From an uncultured Thalassolituus sp. (GTDB taxonomy: Bacteria; Pseudomonadota; Gammaproteobacteria; Pseudomonadales; Oceanobacteraceae), in contig CAJXIT010000051.1 of NCBI GenBank assembly GCA_913054055.1, positions 1 to 13,957 of the forward strand: a stretch of 13,957 nt of DNA, written 5' to 3'. Both the position numbers and the translations under genes were made by a program. The stretch's first letter is position 1. Each line of letters opens with the position of its first letter. Below are positions 6,523-13,671 of this stretch, one piece after another. Below the pieces are notes generated by a model. That model did no database searches. It had not been told where the DNA came from and was given only the letters and a program-made list of their open reading frames with translations.

Positions 6523-9500
6523 TGTTCTTAAAAAACTTTGTCTACGTTAACTGGGGAAACATCCCTGCAACGGAATTTGCATTTGGCCCAATCAATTTAT
6601 TAAGTGGTGGTAACGGTTCCGGTAAAACCACCGCAGCAGATGCCATTCAAACTGTTATGACCGCGGCCCACGATAATTTATTTAATTATAACCCAGGCCA
6701 AGACGAAGCCACACAAAAAGGGCGCGGAAAACAAGTGCGTACCTTGTCATCCTATGTATTAGGTTGTGATGATGGCAGCTATGCACGCCCGGGTGGCGCT
6801 AACGGATACTTGGCAGCGGTGTTTCACCCAACACAAGGTGAAAGTGGTCAGCCATTTACTGCCGTGATTGGTGTCAGTGCGTACATTGATAAAGCAGGTA
6901 ATCAAGCGGTTGCCCGTCAAAGTGACTTTTTGTTAATGATCGTATCCGGTCACGAGCTGACTCAAAGTGACTTTTTAGAAGAAAACGAAGATGGCAAAAA
7001 ACAAGTGGTTGCCACGGATAAAATCTTCAAGCGTTTACAAAAACGCTGTGGGCAAAGAGCTGTAGAAAAATACGATACTAAAAAGCAATACTTACGCCGT
7101 TTGTATGGTGCCTTGCGTGGCCGTGAAGACGCCGTAAGTGAACGTGAAGCTCTGAATGCTGCAAAAGCGTTTTCTCGTTTTATGGCCTACAAGCCAGTAA
7201 AAAGCATCAATGGTTTTGTGGCAAACGAAATCCTAGAGAAAAAAGATTTAGGGGAAGCCATACGCACCGTCAGCGACTTGATGAAAACCATTCACTCCAT
7301 GGAAGCAGACGCCAACGCATTGATTGAAAATATTAATGTATTGTTAGATGGCAAACAGCACAGTCAAACCTATATTGACCAGTGGATTGATTATCAGGTG
7401 GCCCACTATGTGGCCGCTAAAAGCCGCTATTTAGAAGACCAAAAATCTTACAGTGATGCCAAAAATAAACAGCAGTCATTAAGATCAGATTTAAGCAATA
7501 AACAAAGTGAGCGTGAAACTGCGGAATTACGTCGCAAACAATCCCGTGAACAGCTGGTAAGTTTAGAAGCGCGTCGTCAGGGCATTCCTGCGTTAAAAGA
7601 TAAAGACACCTTAGAAACCGACATCGAATCATTTAAAAAGCAATTGCAGCAGCAAGCGGTTTTATTGCTAGAGCAAGACAAGCAACTGAAATTCACTCTG
7701 GATGCCAGCAAAAGCATTTATAAATCCCTGCACAGCACTAGTGTGGGCACAGAGATTGGTGAGTTGATTGAGCGAAGCTTCATGAAGCAAGCTAAAGAAG
7801 TGGTATCGCTTTCCGATGAAGACCAATTGGATTTTCCCAAACTATTAAACAAAGACATGATTGATATGTCGCCGCTAGAAGCCCATTTAGACGAAGGCAT
7901 TGCTCGTCAGCAGCAAATCAATCAGTGGCGCGAAAAATGGTTTAACCCTGAGCTCTCACGCAGTGGTGTAAGCCTGCGTGATCAGTTGGCTAAACTGGCT
8001 GACCGTCGTGAGCAAAAACTGCAAGCGCAACAGAAAAAAATGCAGCAAATTCAGCAAGATTTAGATCGCTTGCAATCCAGCCAAGTAAGCTACCCGTATT
8101 TTGTTGAAGCTGCATTAGAAGCCATTGAACGTGAATGCCCACAAGCGGACCCTAAGGTGTTGTGTGATCACGTTGAAATATTAGATTCACAATGGCAAAA
8201 CGCCATTGAAGGTTATATTGGCGGAGCACGTTTTAGTATCATTGTTGAAGAAGAATACGAGTCCGATGCCATTCGCATTGTGCGTAACATGCCAGGTGGC
8301 AACCGTGCCCGTGTGATTCAGGGCAGCAAGGCTAAGCAAGATGCTGAGCGTTCTAAAGCCCCTCATAATTCTATTATGAATTTAATGAAGTTTGAGCACG
8401 CCACTGCCAAGCATTATTTAATGGCCAGTTATGGCAGTGTTGAGCAAGTGCCGGATGCACATACCCTGAGAAAAACACGCCGTGGTTTAACCAAAGAAGG
8501 TATGGGGTCGGGTTCTTATTCCATGTACCGTTGTGACATGTCAGATACCGAATTAGTATTTGGACAAGGGGCTCGTGAGCGTGCTCAAGGTGCCAAACAG
8601 CGTGAATTCCAACACTTAGCAGAGCAAGCCAGTGCCGCACAGCAAAGCATGCGTGAAGCACAGGATTTATTGTTGTCAGTAAATCAATTACGTCACTTAA
8701 GTTATGCGGATCAGCTTCAGCAAATGGTGAGTGTGAACCGTCAGTGGCAAAACGCTGAAAAACAAATGGATCAAATTGATCTTTCTGACTTTTCTGAACT
8801 TGAAGATGAGTACGCTCAATTAGCGGAAACGGCACAAGAGCTGGACGCACAAATTCAGCGCTTAGACAGTGAGTTAGGCCAAACCGCTCAGCAGTTAAAA
8901 GAAAGTGAAAAACGTTGTGCAGTTTTAAGTGATCAACAAGAATTCACTGCAGAAAAAGCCGATCAGAATGAAGATAACCTGCGTGGCATCTCTAAACTAT
9001 GGCCCGACTTTGATGTGGAAAAATGCTTAGAAGAAGCGGATGCTGAATCAGATCGCACCACAGCAGAAATTGCACAAAATCAACAGCAATCCATATTAAG
9101 TGAATTAAACAGTCGTGCACAAAGTTTGGATCGCGCCATTGCGGATCACAACGGCCGCTGCCAAACCGTCGATGCCATTGTATATTCGCCGGATTACTCA
9201 GACGAGCACAGTGCTAAATTTTTCCAAGATATTTGTAATGTTCAGCGTGAAGTGGACCGCATTCATAACCGCTTGAAAAATAACATTCTGGTAGAAAAAC
9301 AAGATAAGTTGGGTGGATTAAAAGACAGCTTTGATAATGCCTTTGTGACCAATCTATGTCACGCCATTTACCAGTCTATTAGTGAGGGTAAGCGCACCCT
9401 TGAAGAAATGAACGGTGAGCTGAAGCATCATAGGTTCGGTACCGATAAAGAATGTTATTGGTTTGACTGGGAGTGGGTGCCTGAATTCCGCGATTATTGG

Positions 9501-10160
9501 AACTTCTTTGAAGAGGTGATTAAAAATCCAATGATTGGTGAAGGCCAAACCTTATTTGAAGTGGAGCTGAGCGATAAATCGGTGAAAGTACGTGAACAGT
9601 TAATGTCCATGTTATTAAGTGATGACGAACAAAAAGCCATGCGCGAACTTGAGCGTCTGTCTGATTACCGTAATTACCGCAACTACGAAATTTATAAACA
9701 GCCTGAAGGTAAAGAACCCATAGCCTTGTCACAATACGGCACCGGTTCTGGTGGTCAGTTAGAAACCCCAGCCTATATTATTCGAAGTGCGGCCATCACA
9801 TCGGCCTTTAGATTTAATCAGGGCGATACTCACTTACGCATGGTTCTAGTCGACGAAGCGTTCAGTAAAATGGATGAAACCCGTTCGAAAGAAGTGATTA
9901 ACTACCTCACTGAAAGTTTAGGTCTGCAATTGTTATTCATTATGCCAACGTCTAAATCGGGCCCATTCATGGACTTGATTTCAAACCAATACGTATTCAG
10001 TAAGGTACCACTTGCCTCAGGCAAGCGTGGCGAATTGAATACCCGAGTATTGGTGGACAGACAGCAATGCAATAAAGAGAAGATTCAAGATCTTTGGGCG
10101 CACCATAGGCGTGTAGTAAGGCAGCAAGCCGAGTTAGACTTTATGGAAGAGTTTGCGTAA
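6522..10160 (+). CDS. mksB: SMC-like condensin ATPase MksB (JetC/MukB-like)
   Basis: A 1212-residue SMC-family ATPase that dimerises and uses ATP to load on and move along DNA with MksF and MksE. The N-terminal head has Walker A GGNGSGKTT (29-37, Lys35). A long coiled coil runs about 290-535. A hinge domain about 540-680 includes WQNAIEGYIGGARFSIIV. A returning coiled coil runs about 685-900. The C-terminal head has the ABC signature GTGSGGQ (about 1072-1078), Walker B with Asp1111-Glu1112 in LVDEAFSKMD, and then IMPTSK where a switch histidine is often found in ABC ATPases. It is shorter than E. coli MukB (1486), as expected for Mks proteins. Start ATG 6522 overlaps the mksE stop and has GGGGAG upstream. 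No topoisomerase-like MksG/JetD gene follows. Confidence 0.9.
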   Translation: MFLKNFVYVNWGNIPATEFAFGPINLLSGGNGSGKTTAADAIQTVMTAAHDNLFNYNPGQDEATQKGRGKQVRTLSSYVLGCDDGSYARPGGANGYLAAVFHPTQGESGQPFTAVIGVSAYIDKAGNQAVARQSDFLLMIVSGHELTQSDFLEENEDGKKQVVATDKIFKRLQKRCGQRAVEKYDTKKQYLRRLYGALRGREDAVSEREALNAAKAFSRFMAYKPVKSINGFVANEILEKKDLGEAIRTVSDLMKTIHSMEADANALIENINVLLDGKQHSQTYIDQWIDYQVAHYVAAKSRYLEDQKSYSDAKNKQQSLRSDLSNKQSERETAELRRKQSREQLVSLEARRQGIPALKDKDTLETDIESFKKQLQQQAVLLLEQDKQLKFTLDASKSIYKSLHSTSVGTEIGELIERSFMKQAKEVVSLSDEDQLDFPKLLNKDMIDMSPLEAHLDEGIARQQQINQWREKWFNPELSRSGVSLRDQLAKLADRREQKLQAQQKKMQQIQQDLDRLQSSQVSYPYFVEAALEAIERECPQADPKVLCDHVEILDSQWQNAIEGYIGGARFSIIVEEEYESDAIRIVRNMPGGNRARVIQGSKAKQDAERSKAPHNSIMNLMKFEHATAKHYLMASYGSVEQVPDAHTLRKTRRGLTKEGMGSGSYSMYRCDMSDTELVFGQGARERAQGAKQREFQHLAEQASAAQQSMREAQDLLLSVNQLRHLSYADQLQQMVSVNRQWQNAEKQMDQIDLSDFSELEDEYAQLAETAQELDAQIQRLDSELGQTAQQLKESEKRCAVLSDQQEFTAEKADQNEDNLRGISKLWPDFDVEKCLEEADAESDRTTAEIAQNQQQSILSELNSRAQSLDRAIADHNGRCQTVDAIVYSPDYSDEHSAKFFQDICNVQREVDRIHNRLKNNILVEKQDKLGGLKDSFDNAFVTNLCHAIYQSISEGKRTLEEMNGELKHHRFGTDKECYWFDWEWVPEFRDYWNFFEEVIKNPMIGEGQTLFEVELSDKSVKVREQLMSMLLSDDEQKAMRELERLSDYRNYRNYEIYKQPEGKEPIALSQYGTGSGGQLETPAYIIRSAAITSAFRFNQGDTHLRMVLVDEAFSKMDETRSKEVINYLTESLGLQLLFIMPTSKSGPFMDLISNQYVFSKVPLASGKRGELNTRVLVDRQQCNKEKIQDLWAHHRRVVRQQAELDFMEEFA

Positions 10161-10198
10161 CCCCTAGAGGTTTCTCTCCATGTGGTTGATCGCGATTA

Positions 10199-10242
10199 AT
10201 CGCCCACAGGGTGGACTCGTACGAGCTCACCCCGTGAGCGAT
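10199..10242. terminator. 44-bp imperfect palindrome between convergent mksB and NADAR genes
   Basis: Arms 10199-10219 and 10222-10242 pair as ATCGC, CAC, GGGTG and CTCG blocks, with four mismatched positions. Three of these become G-U pairs in the minus-strand RNA, so folding is better for leftward transcripts. There is no T tract on either side, so intrinsic termination is uncertain. TGATCGC (10187-10193) and GCGATCA (10267-10273) form a further outer pair. Confidence 0.45.
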
Positions 10243-10272
10243 AAACTTCCATAAACTTTGAGCTAAGCGATC

Positions 10273-10292
10273 ATACCCGCGCAGGCGGGTAT
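10273..10292. terminator. Perfect 8-bp hairpin in the mksB-NADAR gap
   Basis: ATACCCGC (10273-10280), loop GCAG and GCGGGTAT (10285-10292) form a GC-rich stem. GGGTATC recurs at 10287-10293 and 10301-10307. No strong T run follows. It is probably part of a bidirectional stop region for the convergent genes. The whole gap 10161-10366 has no coding sequence that I can support. Confidence 0.45.
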
Positions 10293-10366
10293 CTTATGCA
10301 GGGTATCAGGATAATAAAACCTGGAGATATCAGACAGTTCGTTCCTCACCTCTGAGATGACGAATA

Positions 10367-10840
10367 CTAACTCGCTTCCTCTAACAGCTTACTTCTCACA
10401 TTCATCATCACCACGCCATAAGTATTTTCAGCTCGGCGGTCTCGTCCACATCCCCAAAAATAATCATAGGCGCTATTTTCCACTAGTTTTTTATCTCCAG
10501 TGGCTAGCAATGCTTCGGCAACTGCTGGGTAGGTTTTGCATTTGGTATAAACCGCTCGGGTCATTAACACTTTACGAAGTTTTTTCCAGCCACTTTTCTT
10601 TTGAAAAAAGCGCCATTTGGTGAAAGCGATGGCGTCAATCGCCGTGGCTTGTTCGCGAATACGGTCTTGCAGTGTTTCACTATTGAATAGCATGGCCTGG
10701 TAATAGTGCTCTACAGTCGGCCACTCTTTACCATCAAGGGTGAAAGGGTGTGCTGAAGCGCTACCCAATAATTCATTGATATCATGTCGTGAGAAGAAAA
10801 TATCGTTTTCATTTTCTTCTGGAAATAGTCCGTTTGCCAT
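10367..10840 (-). CDS. NADAR-family N-glycosidase (YbiA-like)
   Basis: A 157-residue protein of the NADAR/YbiA family. E. coli YbiA hydrolyses the N-glycosidic bond of early riboflavin intermediates, removing reactive by-products. Other NADAR proteins remove ADP-ribose from guanine bases and act as antitoxins to DarT enzymes. The match to YbiA is clear: FFSRHD (15-20), DGKEWPTVEHYYQA (36-49, with the conserved Glu44 and His45), DKKLVENSAYDYFWGCG (116-132) and the closing YGVVMMNVRSKL. It is full length and cytoplasmic, with no signal peptide. It starts 24 bases after the stop of the leftward membrane-protein gene, so the two are probably co-transcribed. No DarT-like toxin is visible. The role is most likely YbiA-like metabolite repair, but a DNA-repair or antitoxin role cannot be excluded. 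Confidence 0.85.
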   Translation of the reverse strand: MANGLFPEENENDIFFSRHDINELLGSASAHPFTLDGKEWPTVEHYYQAMLFNSETLQDRIREQATAIDAIAFTKWRFFQKKSGWKKLRKVLMTRAVYTKCKTYPAVAEALLATGDKKLVENSAYDYFWGCGRDRRAENTYGVVMMNVRSKLLEEAS

Positions 10841-10864
10841 GGTGTTTATTACTTATAGGTTTAA

Positions 10865-11497
10865 TTAAATATTTTTCAGTTGTCGCACTTGCTCAACAAC
10901 TTGGTTCAAATTTTCAAGGGAGTGATCATGTCGGTATTGAAATAATGCGTGGTCTAAATCCTGTAGTCCAAGTCTTTGCAAGTCATAATCTATGTATAAA
11001 TTATTAAATTCATCTTTGGAGTCATAAGCTGGGTTTTCATATTGCTCGATCAGTACTTCCGCTTTTCTTTTTAGGTGCAGTAGCTGTTCTCTTAATTGTC
11101 GGTTTTCGTTTATATGACGGATATAAAAATTGAAACTGATGCTGAGGGAAAATAGGGTGACGATGGCGAAGATTAATCGAGAATGATTGCCATAATCCGT
11201 AAAACTATAATCAGGGTGGTTGTATCCTACTAAAAACCCAAGGCCTTGTATCATATTGACTTCACAGCTCTTCGGACAATGTAAAAACCAAGCGGGTTCG
11301 CTGGCAAATAAATAGCTGTGGTAAATCACTAACAAGAATGAAATGAATACGGCTAATCCACCTTGGCGAAGATTAGAAGGGGTTCTTAATATATGTTGTG
11401 ACTGGCTGTATTTAAACCGAGGCAATAAATAAATTACTAATACAATTGCCACTGCAATCATAAATTCTAGATTTAAGTAAAAAAGTGAATGATCCAT
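10865..11497 (-). CDS. Uncharacterised membrane protein, three TM segments plus coiled coil
   Basis: A 210-residue protein that I do not recognise. Hydrophobic segments lie at about 8-26, 46-64 and 107-126. The basic loop after the first (RFKYSQSQHILRTPSNLRQ) should be cytoplasmic, so the 65-106 loop would be periplasmic. That loop holds two cysteines spaced CPKSC (74 and 78) that could form a disulfide or bind a metal. The tail 127-210 is charged, helical and probably a cytoplasmic coiled coil. ATG 11495-11497 has no clear Shine-Dalgarno, and Met13 is an alternative start. It precedes the NADAR gene by 24 bases on the same strand and is divergent from another unknown TM/coiled-coil gene. It is real by length, membrane pattern and context; the function is unknown. 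Confidence 0.7.
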   Translation of the reverse strand: MDHSLFYLNLEFMIAVAIVLVIYLLPRFKYSQSQHILRTPSNLRQGGLAVFISFLLVIYHSYLFASEPAWFLHCPKSCEVNMIQGLGFLVGYNHPDYSFTDYGNHSRLIFAIVTLFSLSISFNFYIRHINENRQLREQLLHLKRKAEVLIEQYENPAYDSKDEFNNLYIDYDLQRLGLQDLDHALFQYRHDHSLENLNQVVEQVRQLKNI

Positions 11498-11684
11498 GAA
11501 TTTAAAGCATTAGCCTGTTATTAATAAATACCCTGTTCAAAAGGAGAAGGGTCAGTATTGTCGTACTTGATCATCTCGTATGCTTAGATGAAAAACAAGC
11601 CGACCATGTTAGGCGCTATTTGCCTATGGTTATTATAAGCATCCCCCGTTACATTTCATGTAATTATTGTTAGGCGACATTGTT
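11498..11684. other. Divergent intergenic region with small inverted repeats
   Basis: This gap must carry the promoters of the two divergent membrane-protein genes. Visible are the perfect palindrome TTACAT-TTC-ATGTAA (11649-11663), a bulged hairpin joining ACCAT..AGGC to GCCTATGGT (about 11603-11631), and GTTAGGCG occurring twice as a direct repeat (about 11609 and 11669). AAGGAG at about 11540 is not followed by a usable start with a long frame. I could not fix a promoter with confidence. Confidence 0.4.
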
Positions 11685-12929
11685 TTGAGCATAGATATTA
11701 ATTACAAGTGTGATGAACCTCAGGTTTCTCAGTCCTCGGCCTCTGATTTTGAAGCGGATTTTCAATTGGTTGAAGATCAGTATGCACAATATTGCAGTTC
11801 AGATGTGGTTCAGGTTCAAGGGGATGGATCATTGTGGCAAAGCTTGCTTGATTTGATCCGGTCTGGATATAACCATCTCAATACCAATTATGAATTATTG
11901 CTAACTGGTGAAATTGGCGCCATTTATGTCGTGGCATTGATTCCTTTGTTACTGGGTTTGGTTTTAGAGATCACCTTAGTCATCAGCCATAGGCGAAAAG
12001 AAAGTCGCAATGATAATCGTCAACGGCAAACCGCATTACTGACACAGGGCAGAGCGGTGGCAGATAAGCTAGCGCAAGTGGCAGAGCCCTATCAATGGGT
12101 TTATCGCTCGTTAACCGTGGCTGTGGTAGCCATGCATGGTATTTTAGTGGTGCTGTTTATCATTGCTGTACCGGAATACGATCGGGATGTTTGGTGCGAA
12201 GAACAAAAAACACAAAACGCCATATTAAAGGCGGGGTTGGAAACGGAGCGATTGCAGCGTTATCAGCAAAGAGCTAACTGTGAAATCCGAAAGGCCGTTG
12301 TGTTGATTGATGAGTCGGTAGAGACATTGGGTAATGTTTTTTCGAAAGAGAATCAGTCTACAGTATCTACATTAAAGCAAGTGGTCGCCAACATGGGGGC
12401 GTCTGCTAAAAAGTTAGATTCCACTAAAACCGTGATTGATGGCTTTCAAATTCAGCTAGAAAAGGCCACATCCAATACTGAGGATGTATTAAAGACATTA
12501 TTGGTGATGGAAAAAATTGCTAAACAGGTGGGAGTAGAGGCCGAAGCGGAGCCGTCCCTATTGAATGGTGAAAGCCAAGAACCTGTTGCCACTCAAGTTA
12601 GAAGCTTGCCGGATGCTTTAAAAGATATTGAAGGGGTTTTATCGTTTCAGCCCAATAAAGATTGGTATTTACAGAACCTTGTGTCCAAACCTGAGTTAAC
12701 CGCCCAATTGAATACTTTGGCCACTCAAGAGTCAGAGCAAACCGCCGCTTTAAATGCATTGATGCAAGAACAGGCATTGATGAAAAAGAAACTCTCTCAG
12801 CTGCAAGGGCAAATATTCTCTCAGCAAATGGTCAATAGTATTGCGGATAAGGTTGCAGAAAGGGTCAGGCAGCAAACCACTTATCCTTTAATTATGCCAC
12901 CAGTGAAGGCTTCTCAAGTTAACCCTTGA
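11685..12929 (+). CDS. Uncharacterised two-TM protein with large coiled-coil domain
   Basis: A 414-residue protein of unknown family. Residues 1-75 are polar and acidic. Hydrophobic segments lie at about 76-101 and 140-162, separated by a strongly basic loop (HRRKESRNDNRQRQ) that should face the cytoplasm. Both ends would then be extracytoplasmic. The C-terminal 250 residues are helix-rich with heptad-like spacing and two long stretches (about 180-270 and 330-390), broken by a linker (EAEAEPSLLNGESQEP). It ends in a proline-rich tail. No ATG precedes the membrane segments. TTG 11685 is preferred because AGGCGA lies 7 bases upstream; TTG 11667 is the alternative. It stands alone, with a strong terminator after it. 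The layout suggests a scaffold or tethering protein, but that is inference. Confidence 0.65.
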   Translation: MSIDINYKCDEPQVSQSSASDFEADFQLVEDQYAQYCSSDVVQVQGDGSLWQSLLDLIRSGYNHLNTNYELLLTGEIGAIYVVALIPLLLGLVLEITLVISHRRKESRNDNRQRQTALLTQGRAVADKLAQVAEPYQWVYRSLTVAVVAMHGILVVLFIIAVPEYDRDVWCEEQKTQNAILKAGLETERLQRYQQRANCEIRKAVVLIDESVETLGNVFSKENQSTVSTLKQVVANMGASAKKLDSTKTVIDGFQIQLEKATSNTEDVLKTLLVMEKIAKQVGVEAEAEPSLLNGESQEPVATQVRSLPDALKDIEGVLSFQPNKDWYLQNLVSKPELTAQLNTLATQESEQTAALNALMQEQALMKKKLSQLQGQIFSQQMVNSIADKVAERVRQQTTYPLIMPPVKASQVNP

Positions 12930-12967
12930 TATAAAGAGGTGGAATCAAGCAGGTGGTCTAAAATAAT

Positions 12968-13012
12968 AAAGGCCCAAGGCACTGTTTAGCGGCAGTGCCT
13001 TGGGCCTTTTTC
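12968..13012 (+). terminator. Strong intrinsic terminator
   Basis: A perfect 17-bp stem pairs 12968-12984 with 12993-13009 (core GGCCCAAGGCACTG) around the loop TTTAGCGG. It has A-rich upstream and T-rich downstream flanks (five T, then TCTC), so it can work in both directions. It ends the two-TM gene transcript and lies 30 bases before the next start codon. Confidence 0.92.
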
Positions 13013-13042
13013 TCAAAAAGAGACTCATGGAAGGAGAGAACC

Positions 13043-13384
13043 ATGAAATGCCTTATGCTAACTCTGATGCTGCTTTTTTCAGTTAGTTCCCTTGCGGGGC
13101 AATTAGATTTAAGAAAATTTCAATATCCTGTGGAAGACGCCAAAACAAGTGCTAAAAGTCCGGTGCCAAGATTTTGTACTTTCATTGTTAAAGAAAAGGG
13201 TAAGCCCAGAATTCCCGGGGTACCCAGAGCCAAGCTGGCCCAGGTGGTTGGTAAATATCGAACAAAAATCATGAACGAATATCGCCTGTATGAAAAAGGG
13301 GATATTGATTACCAAGAAAAAGTATTACTCGAGCGCTATTGCACGCGTTATAATCGCATTTTAATGAGTGAGCTGGGGCTGTAA
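13043..13384 (+). CDS. Small secreted protein of unknown function
   Basis: A 113-residue protein with a clear Sec signal peptide: MKCLMLTLMLLFSVSSLA, with cleavage likely after Ala18. The mature chain is about 95 residues, basic, with two cysteines (FCTFIV and ERYCTRYN) that may form a disulfide in the periplasm. I recognise no family. ATG 13043 was chosen because AAGGAGAG stands 4-5 bases upstream and the signal peptide begins there; the upstream ATG at 12995 lies inside the terminator hairpin and would ruin the signal sequence. It comes right after a strong terminator with too little space for a normal promoter, and precedes the YeiW-like gene by 22 bases. Confidence 0.75.
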   Translation: MKCLMLTLMLLFSVSSLAGQLDLRKFQYPVEDAKTSAKSPVPRFCTFIVKEKGKPRIPGVPRAKLAQVVGKYRTKIMNEYRLYEKGDIDYQEKVLLERYCTRYNRILMSELGL

Positions 13385-13406
13385 TTGCATCAGCATAAGG
13401 ATCCAT

Positions 13407-13658
13407 ATGGAATGCCGATTGGGCTGCGGGGCCTGTTGTATTGCCCCATCAATTAATAGCCCAATTCCGGGTATGCCTAATGGTAAAAAAGCCGGAGAGC
13501 GTTGCATTCAATTAGACGATGATAATTTGTGCAAGGTGTTTGGTTTAGCAGAGCGCCCTGACTTGTGCGACCGCTTTAAAGCCGACCCAGACGTTTGCGG
13601 AACGACTAATCAGCAAGCGTTAGATAACTTAATTCACTTAGAAAATATCACGTCATAA
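13407..13658 (+). CDS. YeiW/YkgJ-family cysteine-cluster protein
   Basis: An 83-residue protein closely resembling E. coli YeiW (UPF0153, zinc- or iron-sulfur-type cysteine cluster family). Shared features are MECRLGCGACC at the start, SINSPIPGMPNGK, a CIQLDDDNLC segment and CDRFKADPDVCG near the end. Eight cysteines are spread along the chain and probably coordinate metal; the molecular function of the family is not established. ATG 13407 has AAGGA 5 bases upstream; the upstream in-frame ATG at 13368 is rejected because it overlaps the preceding gene and the family begins with MECR. It lies between the secreted-protein gene (22 bases) and the YqfO-like gene (13 bases), so all three probably share a transcript. 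Confidence 0.88.
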   Translation: MECRLGCGACCIAPSINSPIPGMPNGKKAGERCIQLDDDNLCKVFGLAERPDLCDRFKADPDVCGTTNQQALDNLIHLENITS

Positions 13659-13671
13659 GCCATTAAAACCC

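Noticed and set aside
8374..8850. Leftward open frame of 158 codons
   Set aside because: It lies wholly antisense to the mksB hinge/coiled-coil region, has low-complexity shadow composition and no family resemblance.
4186..10160. Complete Wadjet plasmid-defence system
   Set aside because: JetA-, JetB- and JetC-like genes are present, but no JetD-like gene is adjacent; the next gene is a convergent NADAR protein.
10357..10623. Rightward open frame of 88 codons over the NADAR gene
   Set aside because: Shadow frame; the opposite strand clearly encodes the conserved YbiA-like protein.
11513..11669. Small hydrophobic open frame in the divergent gap
   Set aside because: About 50 open codons without an ATG/GTG start near the AAGGAG motif and no similarity I recognise; it could be chance.
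11600..11680. Integron attC-like site suggested by two GTTAGGC motifs
   Set aside because: The motifs are direct repeats rather than inverted R'/R'' partners, and no integrase or cassette layout is present.
12995..13042. N-terminal extension of the small secreted protein
   Set aside because: That ATG lies inside the terminator hairpin and would bury the signal peptide; ATG 13043 has a good ribosome site.
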